Part shown: piece by piece, positions 1 through 8,587 of the stretch | How positions within the stretch are numbered: the stretch's first letter is position 1 | Layout of the letters: every line of letters starts with the position of its first letter | Made by a program: the position numbers and the translations under genes | From: Marinilabilia salmonicolor | Lineage (GTDB): Bacteria > Bacteroidota > Bacteroidia > Bacteroidales > Marinilabiliaceae | Reading direction: 5' to 3' | Assembly: GCF_003003035.1 (NCBI RefSeq) | Contig: NZ_PVTS01000003.1 | Location: 248,001 to 312,000, forward strand | DNA: 64,000 bases | The notes under the pieces: generated by a model | Seen by the model: only the letters and a program-made list of their open reading frames with translations | Databases searched by the model: none | What the model was told of the DNA's origin: nothing

Positions 1-125
1 GTAAGATTTTTACTTCTGGTAAGTGTTCCCAGGGTAAGAACAGAGTTTATCAGAATAACTACAAGTATAAGCCCGAAACCAAAAATCAGTTTTTGGGCAA
101 TGTTTAAATTGTATTTTAGTTTCAT
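1..125 (-). CDS. 5' end of a membrane-anchored protein, probably a sensor kinase or chemoreceptor (partial)
   Basis: The start codon is the ATG read from 125 downward, and 41 codons are visible before the window edge. The peptide begins with a short basic segment (MKLKYNLNIAQKLIFGFGL) followed by a hydrophobic helix of about 20 residues. This is the usual N-terminus of a histidine kinase or methyl-accepting protein. YfiR-like genes in Bacteroidota are often followed by such a sensor, which fits the position downstream of the gene at 328-840. The function is inferred only from this N-terminus and the neighbour; the rest lies outside the window. Confidence 0.55.
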   Translation of the reverse strand, partial: MKLKYNLNIAQKLIFGFGLILVVILINSVLTLGTLTRSKNL

Positions 126-173
126 GAACCAGATTTTTTCATATACCCGGGATTGTTGGTGACTGAATCAACA

Positions 174-210
174 AAAATCCCTGGACTGATATGGACTTAC
201 CAGTCCGGGG
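174..210 (-). terminator. Rho-independent terminator after the YfiR-like gene
   Basis: On the minus strand a 10-bp stem (arms 201-210 and 179-188, one G-T pair) with a 12-nt loop is followed by a run of T (ATTTTTG). It lies between the YfiR-like gene and the truncated membrane gene, so the two may not be fully co-transcribed. Confidence 0.7.
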
Positions 211-327
211 CTTATAGTATTATTTTATAAATTCATTTGCTCACGCGGGCCTCATATGCTTGATGGCACTCAAAAAAACACCCTCTTACAACAGCATTTG
301 AGTCCCCCACGCTCCTTGCCTGCTTCC

Positions 328-840
328 TTACAAAACGATGGCAGAAGACATGTTTTCCAATCTGGAACTGATCTGAAGTCCGTTACTTGAAGCATTCCCT
401 TTATGAATCTCAAACTTAAGAACTTCATTCCGCACCACAAAATTAATCATAGAGCCGTGATCGGTAGCCCCTTCACTTTCGGTAACAATAAGAGAGTTAT
501 TGCCCAGTTTTTGTTTTATCTGTGCTGCATTGCGTGAAAATCCGGATCTGTCGGAAACAAACAAAACCTGGCAATCGGTAAGGTCAGCCAAAGAGTTAAA
601 CTCTTTAACCACTACGGTTTGAAAACCAAATTTCTTTCCACCGGTCTGCTGATCAATTCGTCTTGCAATATCAGAGTCTTGTAAAACTCCGATTACAAAA
701 TCTCCCTGACGCGCAGCTTCAGGCCAACCAATATAGCGAATAAAGTTGAGAGTAAAAACTGCTTTATACTTCGCCACCTGGCCCTGCATCAAAACTGGCA
801 TTATCATCAACAATGCCAACATCAAGTAAAACTTTTTCAT
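328..840 (-). CDS. YfiR-like periplasmic protein (DUF4154)
   Basis: The product has 170 residues with an N-terminal signal peptide of about 20 residues (MKKFYLMLALLMIMPVLMQGQ). The mature part has the pattern of the YfiR/DUF4154 family: an early FTLNFIRYIGWP segment, a central alternating beta/alpha region (VLFVSDRSG) and a C-terminal conserved INFVVRNEVLKFEI segment. In Pseudomonas YfiR restrains a diguanylate cyclase; in Bacteroidota the family usually sits beside sensor kinases or TonB receptors. The gene is followed by a terminator and by the start of a membrane-anchored protein. Role in signalling is inferred from family and position; the ligand is unknown. Confidence 0.8.
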   Translation of the reverse strand: MKKFYLMLALLMIMPVLMQGQVAKYKAVFTLNFIRYIGWPEAARQGDFVIGVLQDSDIARRIDQQTGGKKFGFQTVVVKEFNSLADLTDCQVLFVSDRSGFSRNAAQIKQKLGNNSLIVTESEGATDHGSMINFVVRNEVLKFEIHKGNASSNGLQISSRLENMSSAIVL

Positions 841-1115
841 TTTGTTTTAATAAATTTTAATTCAAAGTAACCCTATCACCGGGATTTCCGGAAATTATTT
901 TCTAAAACCCTGTACTACTGCCTTAAAACCTGAAAGACAGAAGAACTCTGTTTCAACACAATCGTTTTCTGATTATATATCACATTGCTACGTAATTGCT
1001 TGAGTTTGGTTTCTTTTTAAAACTCAATTTTTTACAACGAACATTAAAAAAGATAAAGCTACATAACCAAAACTGCCTGAAACAAGGCTTCCTATAGAAA
1101 GAATTTTTATTTTGT

Positions 1116-1922
1116 TTAGTCCACTGACAATTGAATTTTATACCCCGAAAACCTCCGTACATTCAAAACTTTTTCTCCTTCAAAAAAGAGGTATTGGCCA
1201 CGAATACCCTGAAGTTTCCCCTGGATAACCATTTCCTTATCGAAATTATGTTGTGAGGGATTCACAGGCCATTGATTGACCGGGTATGAAAAATCAAACA
1301 CCTCTTGATCATCAAAAAGCGCATACTGTCGAAGTTCAGGAGGCAAAGAGTCAAGCGCTTTTTCTTTTTCTGCAGGCAGGTCAATCCCGGGAAGATCCTC
1401 GTTGGTTACCATCTTCTTCCAATTTGTTTTATCGCCAAACAGCTTCATCAGAAATTTTTCAACTACACCGGCAATATGCCGGTTTGGCACCTGACATAGA
1501 CGTATAGCCCGTTCTGCCCCCTGATCAATCCATCGTGTTGGCACTTGAGAAAGACGGGTGATCCCCACTTTCAGACCTCCACTCACTGCGAGATAAACAA
1601 TGTGAGGTTTAAGACAATGATCTTCCGACCAGGCCATATCGCGTGAAATTCCCAAATGTGCCTTACACCGGTCGGGGCGAAGCACACATTCAGAGGCCTC
1701 GGGAGCTGTGGTAAAACAGGGATAACAAAACCCCTGTCCGAAAGACTTTTTGGTTTCCTTCCCGCACTTAATACAATTTATCTTATTCTGATAGGTTAAG
1801 GTCAAAGATTTACCCAACATTTGGGTCATATCTACTTCATCTTCATCCAGCCGGAGGGAATAGGAGACATTATCCCCATCAAGTTTACTGGACATTTTTA
1901 TTAAGTTTCCCTGGTATTGCAT
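1116..1922 (-). CDS. DUF2797 family zinc-ribbon protein
   Basis: I take the start at 1922, giving 268 residues. An upstream ATG at 2108 is in frame, but the extra 62 codons are translated from a heptamer tandem repeat and a mobile palindromic element. Four cysteines at residues 50, 53, 66 and 69 (NCIKCGK and GFCYPCF) form a zinc ribbon, and further Cys and His residues follow (SECVLRPDRCKAH). The rest resembles the DUF2797 family, a conserved Bacteroidota/actinobacterial protein without established biochemical role. It is the gene downstream of the U32 gene on the same strand, separated by 242 bp of repeat DNA. Confidence 0.8.
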   Translation of the reverse strand: MQYQGNLIKMSSKLDGDNVSYSLRLDEDEVDMTQMLGKSLTLTYQNKINCIKCGKETKKSFGQGFCYPCFTTAPEASECVLRPDRCKAHLGISRDMAWSEDHCLKPHIVYLAVSGGLKVGITRLSQVPTRWIDQGAERAIRLCQVPNRHIAGVVEKFLMKLFGDKTNWKKMVTNEDLPGIDLPAEKEKALDSLPPELRQYALFDDQEVFDFSYPVNQWPVNPSQHNFDKEMVIQGKLQGIRGQYLFFEGEKVLNVRRFSGYKIQLSVD

Positions 1923-1938
1923 GTGACATTTTTTTAGA

Positions 1939-1973
<35 letters not shown>

Positions 1974-1981
1974 TTTATTTA

Positions 1982-2165
1982 GTTTCTGTCCATAAACTAA
2001 GCAAATTTTGTTCTTAGAGCTGTTTCTGGTCAGAAATTGCCAATTGCCAGGCTTGAGAAGCCGCCAAAAACGGAGTTTACTAATCGTAAATGAGTATTTT
2101 GACGGCAAGCGTAAAAGCCTGCCCCGATCCTTCGGGGACGCAAGTGGTACATTATGGACAGAAAC
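1982..2165. mobile_element. MITE-like palindromic element, copy 1, with 6-bp duplication TATTTA
   Basis: The 184-bp element has inverted ends GTTTCTGTCCATAA (1982-1995) and its exact complement at 2152-2165. TATTTA occurs directly on both sides (1976-1981 and 2166-2171), as expected for a target-site duplication. Inside, arms 2060-2069 and 2097-2106 form a stem around an inner TTTAC/GTAAA hairpin. Copy 2 (59248-59410) aligns along its whole length; copy 3 is shorter. A GC-rich hairpin at 2122-2137 is extra in this copy. There is no ORF for a transposase, so movement would need a helper. The last base of the element completes the TAG stop of the U32 gene. Confidence 0.8.
2122..2137. repeat. 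Small GC-rich palindrome nested inside the MITE-like element
   Basis: CCCCGATCCTTCGGGG forms a short hairpin. Alignment with copy 2 shows that about 22 bp containing this hairpin were gained in copy 1 between GTAA and ACGCA. A related CCCGA/TCGGG hairpin lies at 22149-22164. Confidence 0.65.
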
Positions 2166-3427
2166 TATTTATGCTTGGGACTTACCCACTTATATAATTT
2201 ATCCGATCGTCTGATTTTCTCTTTTATCGGGATTGATAGCCGATCACCTTTTTGGGCCTCTTCCACAGGTTGTAAATCCACACGAATCTCAGGAACTGTC
2301 ATCTCCACCACACCGGTGGTGGGACCGGTAATCAGAATTTCATCACCCACTTTAAGGCTTTTGGTTTCCAGCACAAATTCGGCAACGCCAATTTTAGGAA
2401 AATAGTTGGTTCCTTTTCCGAGATAGACCTTTTTTCTGGTAGCCAAAGATCCGTAATTGGCACTCCATTCCCCCAATTTCTGTCCAAGGTAATAACCATC
2501 CCAGAAACCCCGGTTAAAGACAGACGCCAGCCGCTGATCCCACTGATCAATTTTCTCCTGCGAATAGCTGCCATCGAGAACAGAGCTAATAGCTTCGCTA
2601 TAACTTGACACAACTGTCTTCACATATTCCGGTCCCCGGGCTCTTCCTTCAATTTTAAACACCCGCACGCCGGCATCAATCATTTTATTAAGAAAATGAA
2701 TGGTTTTCAAATCTTTGGGCGACATGATGTATTCATTATCCACCTCCAGTTCCTGACCGGTATCTTTTTCGGTAACGATATAACTGCGTCGGCATGGCTG
2801 AAGACAACCTCCCCTGTTAGCAGACGAATTGAGTTGGTGAAGACTCAGGTAACACTTCCCTGATACAGCCATACACAAAGCACCATGCGAAAACATCTCA
2901 ATACGAATCAACTCACCTGAAGGTCCTTTAATCTGTTCTTTTTCTATGGCTTCATAAATAGCTTTGACCTGATCCATATTCAACTCACGGGCCAGCACCA
3001 CCACATCAGCAAAATGACTGTAAAACTTCAGGGCTTCCACATTGGAGATATTGACCTGCGTAGAGATATGAACCTCAACACCTATGCTGTTGGCATAATT
3101 GATTGCTGCCTGATCGGACGCAATAACAGCAGATATTCCGCTCTCTTTTGCAGCATCTATCAGCTTTCGCATCACCGGTAAATCCTTATCATAAAGAACG
3201 GTATTGACAGTGAGATACGTCTTTACATCATATTCTGAAGCAATTCGTACAATCTCCCGCAAATCATCTGTTGTGAAATTACTCGATGACCGGGAACGCA
3301 TATTCAATTGTTCCGCACCAAAATATACAGAATCCGCTCCACCCTGGATGGCCGCCATCAGTGACTCATAAGAGCCCACAGGTGCCATTACCTCAAAATC
3401 ACTCCTTTTCAGATTATTTCTTCCCAT
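2165..3427 (-). CDS. U32 family peptidase-like protein, probable tRNA uridine hydroxylase (TrhP/YegQ type)
   Basis: The product has 420 residues. It starts with the U32 segment FEVMAPVGSYESLMAAIQGGADSVYFG split over residues 11-37 and carries four cysteines at 185, 192, 208 and 212 (GALCMAVSGKC and GGCLQPCRR), the set that binds a [4Fe-4S] cluster in TrhP/RlhA. Despite the 'peptidase' name, characterised members add hydroxyl groups to tRNA U34 or 23S rRNA using prephenate. The end of the gene coincides with the edge of the MITE-like element: the codons CAT AAA TAG are two-thirds target duplication, with the final G from the element. The start overlaps the upstream sulfatase gene by 14 bp, which suggests translational coupling. 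Confidence 0.85.
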   Translation of the reverse strand: MGRNNLKRSDFEVMAPVGSYESLMAAIQGGADSVYFGAEQLNMRSRSSSNFTTDDLREIVRIASEYDVKTYLTVNTVLYDKDLPVMRKLIDAAKESGISAVIASDQAAINYANSIGVEVHISTQVNISNVEALKFYSHFADVVVLARELNMDQVKAIYEAIEKEQIKGPSGELIRIEMFSHGALCMAVSGKCYLSLHQLNSSANRGGCLQPCRRSYIVTEKDTGQELEVDNEYIMSPKDLKTIHFLNKMIDAGVRVFKIEGRARGPEYVKTVVSSYSEAISSVLDGSYSQEKIDQWDQRLASVFNRGFWDGYYLGQKLGEWSANYGSLATRKKVYLGKGTNYFPKIGVAEFVLETKSLKVGDEILITGPTTGVVEMTVPEIRVDLQPVEEAQKGDRLSIPIKEKIRRSDKLYKWVSPKHK

Positions 3428-5258
3428 TATTAATTCTTTCTTTAAAATCGGTCGCCACCCTTTGCATAAAAATTTTAGCTTTCAGACTATCCACTTCATT
3501 TCTTGCACCATCCAGCACCAAAGGCGTAAAATTACTCTTATCGAACACCTGAAACTGATTTGGGCTGACCAAACCAAACCCATCGGGATAGTGCATAAAA
3601 GCAAACCCCCGGGTGTCCTTATCCAAAATATTTTTACTGAATTCAAAATCACCGGTCTCAATGCCCAACTGCGAAAGTAATGTGGCAGCCAAATCGGCCT
3701 GTGAACCATACGTATTGATTACCGTATCCCGCACAGCCAAAGCACCACCGGTCCACAACATTGGAATCCGGTATCGGCGTGCATCCGTATAACCCAACTT
3801 TTCGGGACCGGTAACACCATGATCGGCAATCAATACAATCAGAGAGTTGTCCCACAAATTTTTTTCTTTCATTTCGTCAACAAACTCCCCCAGACAACTG
3901 TCGGTGTAATGTACCGAATTGAAATAATCATTCTCATAAACACGCTCCATAGGCACATCAAATGGTTCATGACTGCTCAGGGTAAACATGAAATTAAAGG
4001 CAGGAGATTCTGACTCTTCAATCATGGATGCAAATTTCCTGAAAGTAAACTCATCATGCACTCCCCATTTCTGGCCCCTGTTTTCTACAGGGAAGTCATC
4101 AATGTCCACCACATCATCAAACCCGGCAAGCGTAATCAATGACTTCAGGTTTTTAAAAGCCATATCCCCGCCATAAATAAAATTCAAATCGTTGTAGCCT
4201 GCATTCTTCAGTTTTTGAGGGATAAAACTCAGTTTCCGGGACTTATCGGGATACTGCATGATGGAGTACCCGGGAATGCCGGGATAACCGGCCATTACCC
4301 CAACCATACCATAGTCGGATCTGAAGCTGGTGGCAAAAATATTATCAAAGAAAACTCCTTCTTTCTTCAGCTTCTCCAGATTTTTGGTAATAGGTGCTCC
4401 TCCCAGTGATTCAATAGCCTGAGCAGAAAACCCTTCTAATAAAACAACCACAATATCGGGCTGTCGTGTATTGAGTAAAGGCTCAAATTCACCGGACTGT
4501 TGCATCAAATCAGCAAACTGCTCCTCTGCGACATCCTCACTGACAAACCTGTACTGTCCTTCTTCGATGCCACTTCGTTTCATCGAATAGGCCAGGTTCC
4601 ACAGCGGATTAACCGCCGCATTGTTGGCAAATAAAGAATTGGAAAAATAGGCAGCACCCGTATTGATCGGAGCCACTCCGAAGCTTCCACGAATGGGGAC
4701 AATCATCAGTGCTGCAAGAAACAGGGTAACTCCGGCATTGATGGCCGTAAGCCGCCATTCAAATACGGCTACAAATGGTTTTTGAACTACAAACTTCCGA
4801 AACAAAACAATCAAGCCCCAGCAAACGCCTGCCAGAACAACAAAGAAAACCAACACCTCGGACCAATGAATGGAATTCAGAATAATTCCCGGAGTCCCCA
4901 AAAACGACACCGCTTCACTGTTTAGATGTCCGCCCCAATATCGGAAAAGGTTGATATCACCAAGCAAGAGACCTGCAAAGAGAGGAATAAGAATGTAATG
5001 CATCCACAAAATACAGTTACTGCAGAACTTCCGTTGAATAAGCAATGACGCCACCTGAATTACGGCCGTGAGCAGCATCAAATATCCTGAAAAAGAGAGA
5101 TCCATTCGAAGCCCGGGTCCAAAAGATGCCAATATGGTAAGTAAGGACGTATTGTCGGCATAACCGTAATTGACCACAATAAAAACCGCCCTGAAAAAAG
5201 CAAAGAAGAGCAGCCAGAAAAGCCACACCTTTAGAAATGTATATAAAAACCTCTTCAT
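3414..5258 (-). CDS. LTA synthase family membrane sulfatase/phosphoglycerol transferase
   Basis: I start at 5258 (MKRFLYTFLK); an in-frame ATG at 5291 would only add an 11-residue hydrophilic prefix. The 614-residue protein has about five membrane helices in its first 195 residues, then an extracytoplasmic alkaline-phosphatase-fold domain. Metal and catalytic residues are recognisable: E275 (VVLLEGFS), S314 in SFRSDYG at the position of the nucleophilic Thr/Ser, and D479-H480 (IADHG). Members transfer phosphoglycerol or phosphoethanolamine groups to envelope glycans or lipids. Nearby LPS-type glycosyltransferases make an envelope substrate plausible, but this is inference. The stop overlaps the U32 start by 14 bp. 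Confidence 0.85.
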   Translation of the reverse strand: MKRFLYTFLKVWLFWLLFFAFFRAVFIVVNYGYADNTSLLTILASFGPGLRMDLSFSGYLMLLTAVIQVASLLIQRKFCSNCILWMHYILIPLFAGLLLGDINLFRYWGGHLNSEAVSFLGTPGIILNSIHWSEVLVFFVVLAGVCWGLIVLFRKFVVQKPFVAVFEWRLTAINAGVTLFLAALMIVPIRGSFGVAPINTGAAYFSNSLFANNAAVNPLWNLAYSMKRSGIEEGQYRFVSEDVAEEQFADLMQQSGEFEPLLNTRQPDIVVVLLEGFSAQAIESLGGAPITKNLEKLKKEGVFFDNIFATSFRSDYGMVGVMAGYPGIPGYSIMQYPDKSRKLSFIPQKLKNAGYNDLNFIYGGDMAFKNLKSLITLAGFDDVVDIDDFPVENRGQKWGVHDEFTFRKFASMIEESESPAFNFMFTLSSHEPFDVPMERVYENDYFNSVHYTDSCLGEFVDEMKEKNLWDNSLIVLIADHGVTGPEKLGYTDARRYRIPMLWTGGALAVRDTVINTYGSQADLAATLLSQLGIETGDFEFSKNILDKDTRGFAFMHYPDGFGLVSPNQFQVFDKSNFTPLVLDGARNEVDSLKAKIFMQRVATDFKERINNGKK

Positions 5259-5486
5259 CGTTTTAATTGATTCTTTGTATGGAATCTGCAAAAGTAAGGA
5301 AAAAGAAGGAAATCCTTAACAAATACAAAACGTTCGACGTTAAATAAACCTCCCTGGCTTTCAACTCATAAATCGATTTGAATCAGAGAATTTCACACAG
5401 AGAATTCTATTTTACTATAAATGCGAAATACAATTCATATTTTTGTCCCTGCACACTGTTTAAGAAAAATTAAATATCCGGCAGTA

Positions 5487-6314
5487 ATGACCAAAACATC
5501 AATAATTATCTCATTTTACAACGATTTTTCAACCCTAGGCGTTGTTCTCGAAGCACTGGACAAACAATCAGAGCCTGACTTTGAAGTCATAATTGCCGAT
5601 GACGGCTCTGGGAAGACAGCTGTCAGTCAAATTCAACTGGAAAAAACCAGACATTCGTTTCCTCTGCTGCACGTATGGCAGGAAGATAAAGGATTCCGAA
5701 AAACCAGAATATTAAATAAAGCTATATTAGCCTCCTCTTCAGAATATCTGATTTTTATTGATGGAGATTGTATTCCACATCGCCATTTTGTTAAAGACCA
5801 TTTGTGTTTCCAGGCCCCCAACACAATAATTGCCGGAAGAAGAGTCAATCTTTGCAAAACATTAAAACCCAGATTTCTAAAAGAGCAAGTTAAGGGAAGG
5901 GCACCTTTTGTATTTTTCCTAAGACTTTTATGGGACAGCCTCATTGGAAAAACCAGAGACGTAGAAAAAGGAATTCGCATTCCGATGAAACCTCTTAATA
6001 TAAAACTGGGGAAATTTAACCGGGGAATACTGGGCGCTAATTTTTCGTTGTATAAGAAGGCCCTTTGGGACGTGAATGGTTTTGATATGCGCTATGAAAA
6101 ACCATTTGTCGGTGAAGACACCGACCTTGAATACCGGCTACGACTATCAGGAAAGAAAGTATTCAGTCCAAGATTCCGAGTAGTTCAGTACCATTTCATA
6201 CATGAACGGCAGGACCGGGTTTCAGAAACTGAAAACCTAGAAATATTGAGAAGCACAAAGGAGAAGCAGGAATCCTTTACGCCCTTAGGATTAAGAGAAC
6301 TAGCCAACTCATAA
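5487..6314 (+). CDS. Glycosyltransferase family 2
   Basis: The start at 5487 gives a 275-residue protein that opens directly with the GT2 fold (MTKTSIIISFYND). An ATG at 5421 is possible but adds 22 residues unlike the family. The nucleotide-binding DD pair is at 38-39 (VIIADDGSG) and the DxD motif is D92-G-D94 (IFIDGDC). Near residue 207, FDMRYEKPFVGEDTDLEYRL is the C-terminal galactosyltransferase-like segment with the catalytic E-D. The gene leads a two-gene plus-strand unit with a GT4 and faces a minus-strand glycan gene block, so it probably adds a sugar to LPS core or a similar glycan. Donor and acceptor cannot be read from the sequence. Confidence 0.85.
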   Translation: MTKTSIIISFYNDFSTLGVVLEALDKQSEPDFEVIIADDGSGKTAVSQIQLEKTRHSFPLLHVWQEDKGFRKTRILNKAILASSSEYLIFIDGDCIPHRHFVKDHLCFQAPNTIIAGRRVNLCKTLKPRFLKEQVKGRAPFVFFLRLLWDSLIGKTRDVEKGIRIPMKPLNIKLGKFNRGILGANFSLYKKALWDVNGFDMRYEKPFVGEDTDLEYRLRLSGKKVFSPRFRVVQYHFIHERQDRVSETENLEILRSTKEKQESFTPLGLRELANS

Positions 6315-6319
6315 CCATT

Positions 6320-6338
6320 TAACAGGTATTCCCTGTTA
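6320..6338. repeat. Intercistronic hairpin between the GT2 and GT4 genes
   Basis: TAACAGG and CCTGTTA form a perfect 7-bp stem with a 5-nt loop just after the GT2 stop. No T-run follows on the plus strand, so it is more likely a processing or stability hairpin than a terminator. On the minus strand a long T-run lies on the wrong side of the stem. Confidence 0.5.
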
Positions 6339-6354
6339 TCGTAAAAAAACAGCT

Positions 6355-7443
6355 ATGAACAACGATACCAAAATATGCTTTTTCAATTCCGTAAAATCCT
6401 GGGGTGGAGGCGAAAAATGGCATTTCGACATGGCCTCCATGCTCTTTTCTGAAGAAGTAAATCTCTTTTTTATTGCAAACAAAAAAAGTGCACTGGCTGA
6501 AAAGCTGAAAAGTGCATCCATCCCATTTTACAAAGTATTAATTGGGAATCTTAGTTTTCTCAATATTTTTAAACTGTACCGTCTTTTTCGCATCTTCAAA
6601 AAAGAGAAGACGGACACCCTCATAATGAATGCCTCTGCAGATATAAAAGCGGCAGGCATTGCAGCAAAAATGGCTGGCGTCAGAAGAATAATTTACCGCA
6701 GAGGAAGTGCAATACCGATCAGAAACACTTTTCTGAACCGGTTCATATTTAAACACATCCTGACTGATGTAATTGCCAACTCAGAAGCAACAAAAAAAAC
6801 AATAAATCAAAATAACCCATTCCTGTTTCCCCATGCGCAAATCAAAGTTATCTATAATGGATTACATACAGATTTGCTTCCTCCATTGCCGGACAAAGTT
6901 AGAACCAGCAGTAATGAAATTATCATTGGAAATGCAGCGAGACTTGCACCTCAGAAAGGGCATGAACTCCTTATTGAGATAGCCGTTGAATTAAAAAAGA
7001 CAACCTCAGCATTTAAAATTCTTTTAGCCGGCGACGGGCCTTTAAGGGAGCAGACTGAAAAACTTATCCGCCAGAATAACCTTCAGGAGAACGTCGTACT
7101 ACTCGGTTTTAAAAGTAACATCTATAATTTCATGGATTCCATCGATATTTTTGTTCTGACCTCAAAATGGGAAGGATTTGGATTTGTCCTGGCCGAAGCC
7201 ATGTTAAGAAAAAAACCTATTGTAGCATGGAACCTCAGTTCCAATCCGGAATTGGTTAAACATGGGAAAAACGGTTTCCTGACCGAACCCTATGATATAA
7301 AAGATTTTTCCAATTACATTATAGACCTCATCAGAAACCCACAGAAAAGATCAGACTTCGGGGAGTACGGGTATGAATATGCCAGTCAGAACTTTTCTAT
7401 AAATAACGCTACAAAAAGTCTCCGGGAGTTTTTAAATGTTTAG
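6355..7443 (+). CDS. Glycosyltransferase family 4
   Basis: The 362-residue protein has the GT-B layout of GT4 enzymes. Its N-terminal acceptor domain carries the WGGGEKW loop (residues 16-22), which also occurs in the first half of the fused protein at 8588-10855. The donor domain starts near residue 189 (IIIGNAARLAPQKG) and has the E-x7-E motif at E273 and E281 (WEGFGFVLAEAM). It lies 40 bp after the GT2 gene on the same strand. A role in LPS core or surface glycan assembly is inferred from the surrounding GT9, GT2 and GT4 genes; the linkage is not known. Confidence 0.88.
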   Translation: MNNDTKICFFNSVKSWGGGEKWHFDMASMLFSEEVNLFFIANKKSALAEKLKSASIPFYKVLIGNLSFLNIFKLYRLFRIFKKEKTDTLIMNASADIKAAGIAAKMAGVRRIIYRRGSAIPIRNTFLNRFIFKHILTDVIANSEATKKTINQNNPFLFPHAQIKVIYNGLHTDLLPPLPDKVRTSSNEIIIGNAARLAPQKGHELLIEIAVELKKTTSAFKILLAGDGPLREQTEKLIRQNNLQENVVLLGFKSNIYNFMDSIDIFVLTSKWEGFGFVLAEAMLRKKPIVAWNLSSNPELVKHGKNGFLTEPYDIKDFSNYIIDLIRNPQKRSDFGEYGYEYASQNFSINNATKSLREFLNV

Positions 7444-7478
7444 TCCACCTTCAGGAAAACATTCTTTTGGAAAAACTT

Positions 7479-7676
7479 TTACTGTTCTGAGATAACGGAA
7501 CGACCATTTTTATCCAGCCTGCTTTCCATTGAGGAAAAGAGTTTCAAGCTCTTCCCGTTCAATCCTGGTTTAATATTTCTCAATTGAGAATTCCTCCATT
7601 CGGCTTTTACCTGAGAATGCGAATGATCGGGTAATATCCCGGTCAGCCCAAACTTTTCAAAGAGTTTTCCGAACAT
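7479..7676 (-). CDS. Unassigned short ORF or gene remnant at the end of the glycan block
   Basis: This 65-codon ORF follows the GT2 gene at 7704-8576 after 27 bp on the same strand. It is hydrophilic and basic (for example SQVKAEWRNSQLRNIKPGL) with no signal peptide or membrane helix. I do not recognise a family. The reading frame stays open for seven codons before the ATG, back to a TAA, so it could also be the degraded tail of a lost glycosyltransferase or modifying enzyme. Coding status is uncertain. Confidence 0.3.
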   Translation of the reverse strand: MFGKLFEKFGLTGILPDHSHSQVKAEWRNSQLRNIKPGLNGKSLKLFSSMESRLDKNGRSVISEQ

Positions 7677-7703
7677 CGGGTAAGTGCAGTGATCTATTTA
7701 CCA

Positions 7704-8576
7704 CTATTTGAGAATTTTATAATTCTTGTATTCAAACAATCTGTATCCAAAAGCCTTCTCAAAGAGATACAATAAGTAATCTTTAAAATCCAGATTTTTC
7801 CGGGAAACATCAATATCCACGTGCCAGTCCAGTTTCTCAATCATCGGTTTCATTACCCGGGGATGAGACCCGGTAAATCTTCGTACAGAGCCAACCTGAG
7901 AGTAATCGAACTCTTCGGATTGTTTTTGTTTCTCTTTCAGTGTCTCCCCTGAATGATAAAGTGCATGAAAACTGCTCATCTTCTCTCTGATGGTATCAGG
8001 TGACCTGACCCACCCGTAATGATATACATAAGCATCTATCGGCTTCACATTCAGCTTCCGGTCGTTTTTCCTGAAGCCCTGTGCATCCTTATATGATCGA
8101 ATGGATTTATCATTTCTCACAATTCTTATCTCATTACGGTACCACATCCGGTTCGTACCAACATAGTCGTAGGTTCCCCAAAAATGTAGATACTTAAATA
8201 ACAGCCCTTCAACTTCGGGGGCATCCTTCCATAAATTCATCTGATTCTTTATTTCAGGATAGAACTTTTCGTGAATTACTTCATCCGCCTGAATATAAAA
8301 ACACCAGTCAAACTCACTTCCGATAGCATCCATTGCCTTATTGGTCTCAGCAGCTAAAACACGGCCTCCACCCCCTAAAGATTCATCCCATTCGGTTTCA
8401 ACAATCTTAATCTTTGGAGAGTCAATGCTACTGATCAACTCTAAGGTATTATCCTCTGATTTCCCAACAGCTACAATAAACTGATCACACACCGGGAGCA
8501 CCGAACCAATGGACTCAACTACAGGGTATCCATATTTTATGGCATTTCTGACAATTGTAAACCCACAAACCTTCAT
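7704..8576 (-). CDS. Glycosyltransferase family 2-like protein
   Basis: The 290-residue protein begins MKVCGFTIVRNAIKYGYP, the start typical of GT2-like proteins that act on surface glycans. The DxD-equivalent is in FYIQADEVIHE (D98). A conserved C-terminal half contains YVYHYGWVRSP and a KFDYS-like acidic stretch. It starts 11 bp after the stop of the fused GT4 gene and is the last confident gene of the minus-strand series 12517 to 7704. The role is probably LPS core or lipid-linked glycan extension. Substrate unknown. Confidence 0.8.
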   Translation of the reverse strand: MKVCGFTIVRNAIKYGYPVVESIGSVLPVCDQFIVAVGKSEDNTLELISSIDSPKIKIVETEWDESLGGGGRVLAAETNKAMDAIGSEFDWCFYIQADEVIHEKFYPEIKNQMNLWKDAPEVEGLLFKYLHFWGTYDYVGTNRMWYRNEIRIVRNDKSIRSYKDAQGFRKNDRKLNVKPIDAYVYHYGWVRSPDTIREKMSSFHALYHSGETLKEKQKQSEEFDYSQVGSVRRFTGSHPRVMKPMIEKLDWHVDIDVSRKNLDFKDYLLYLFEKAFGYRLFEYKNYKILK

Positions 8577-8587
8577 AGCAATTTTTT

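Noticed and set aside
980-1162. A 60-codon minus-strand frame between the YfiR-like and DUF2797 genes
   Set aside because: It overlaps the end of the DUF2797 gene, has a Cys/Phe-rich random composition and no signal.
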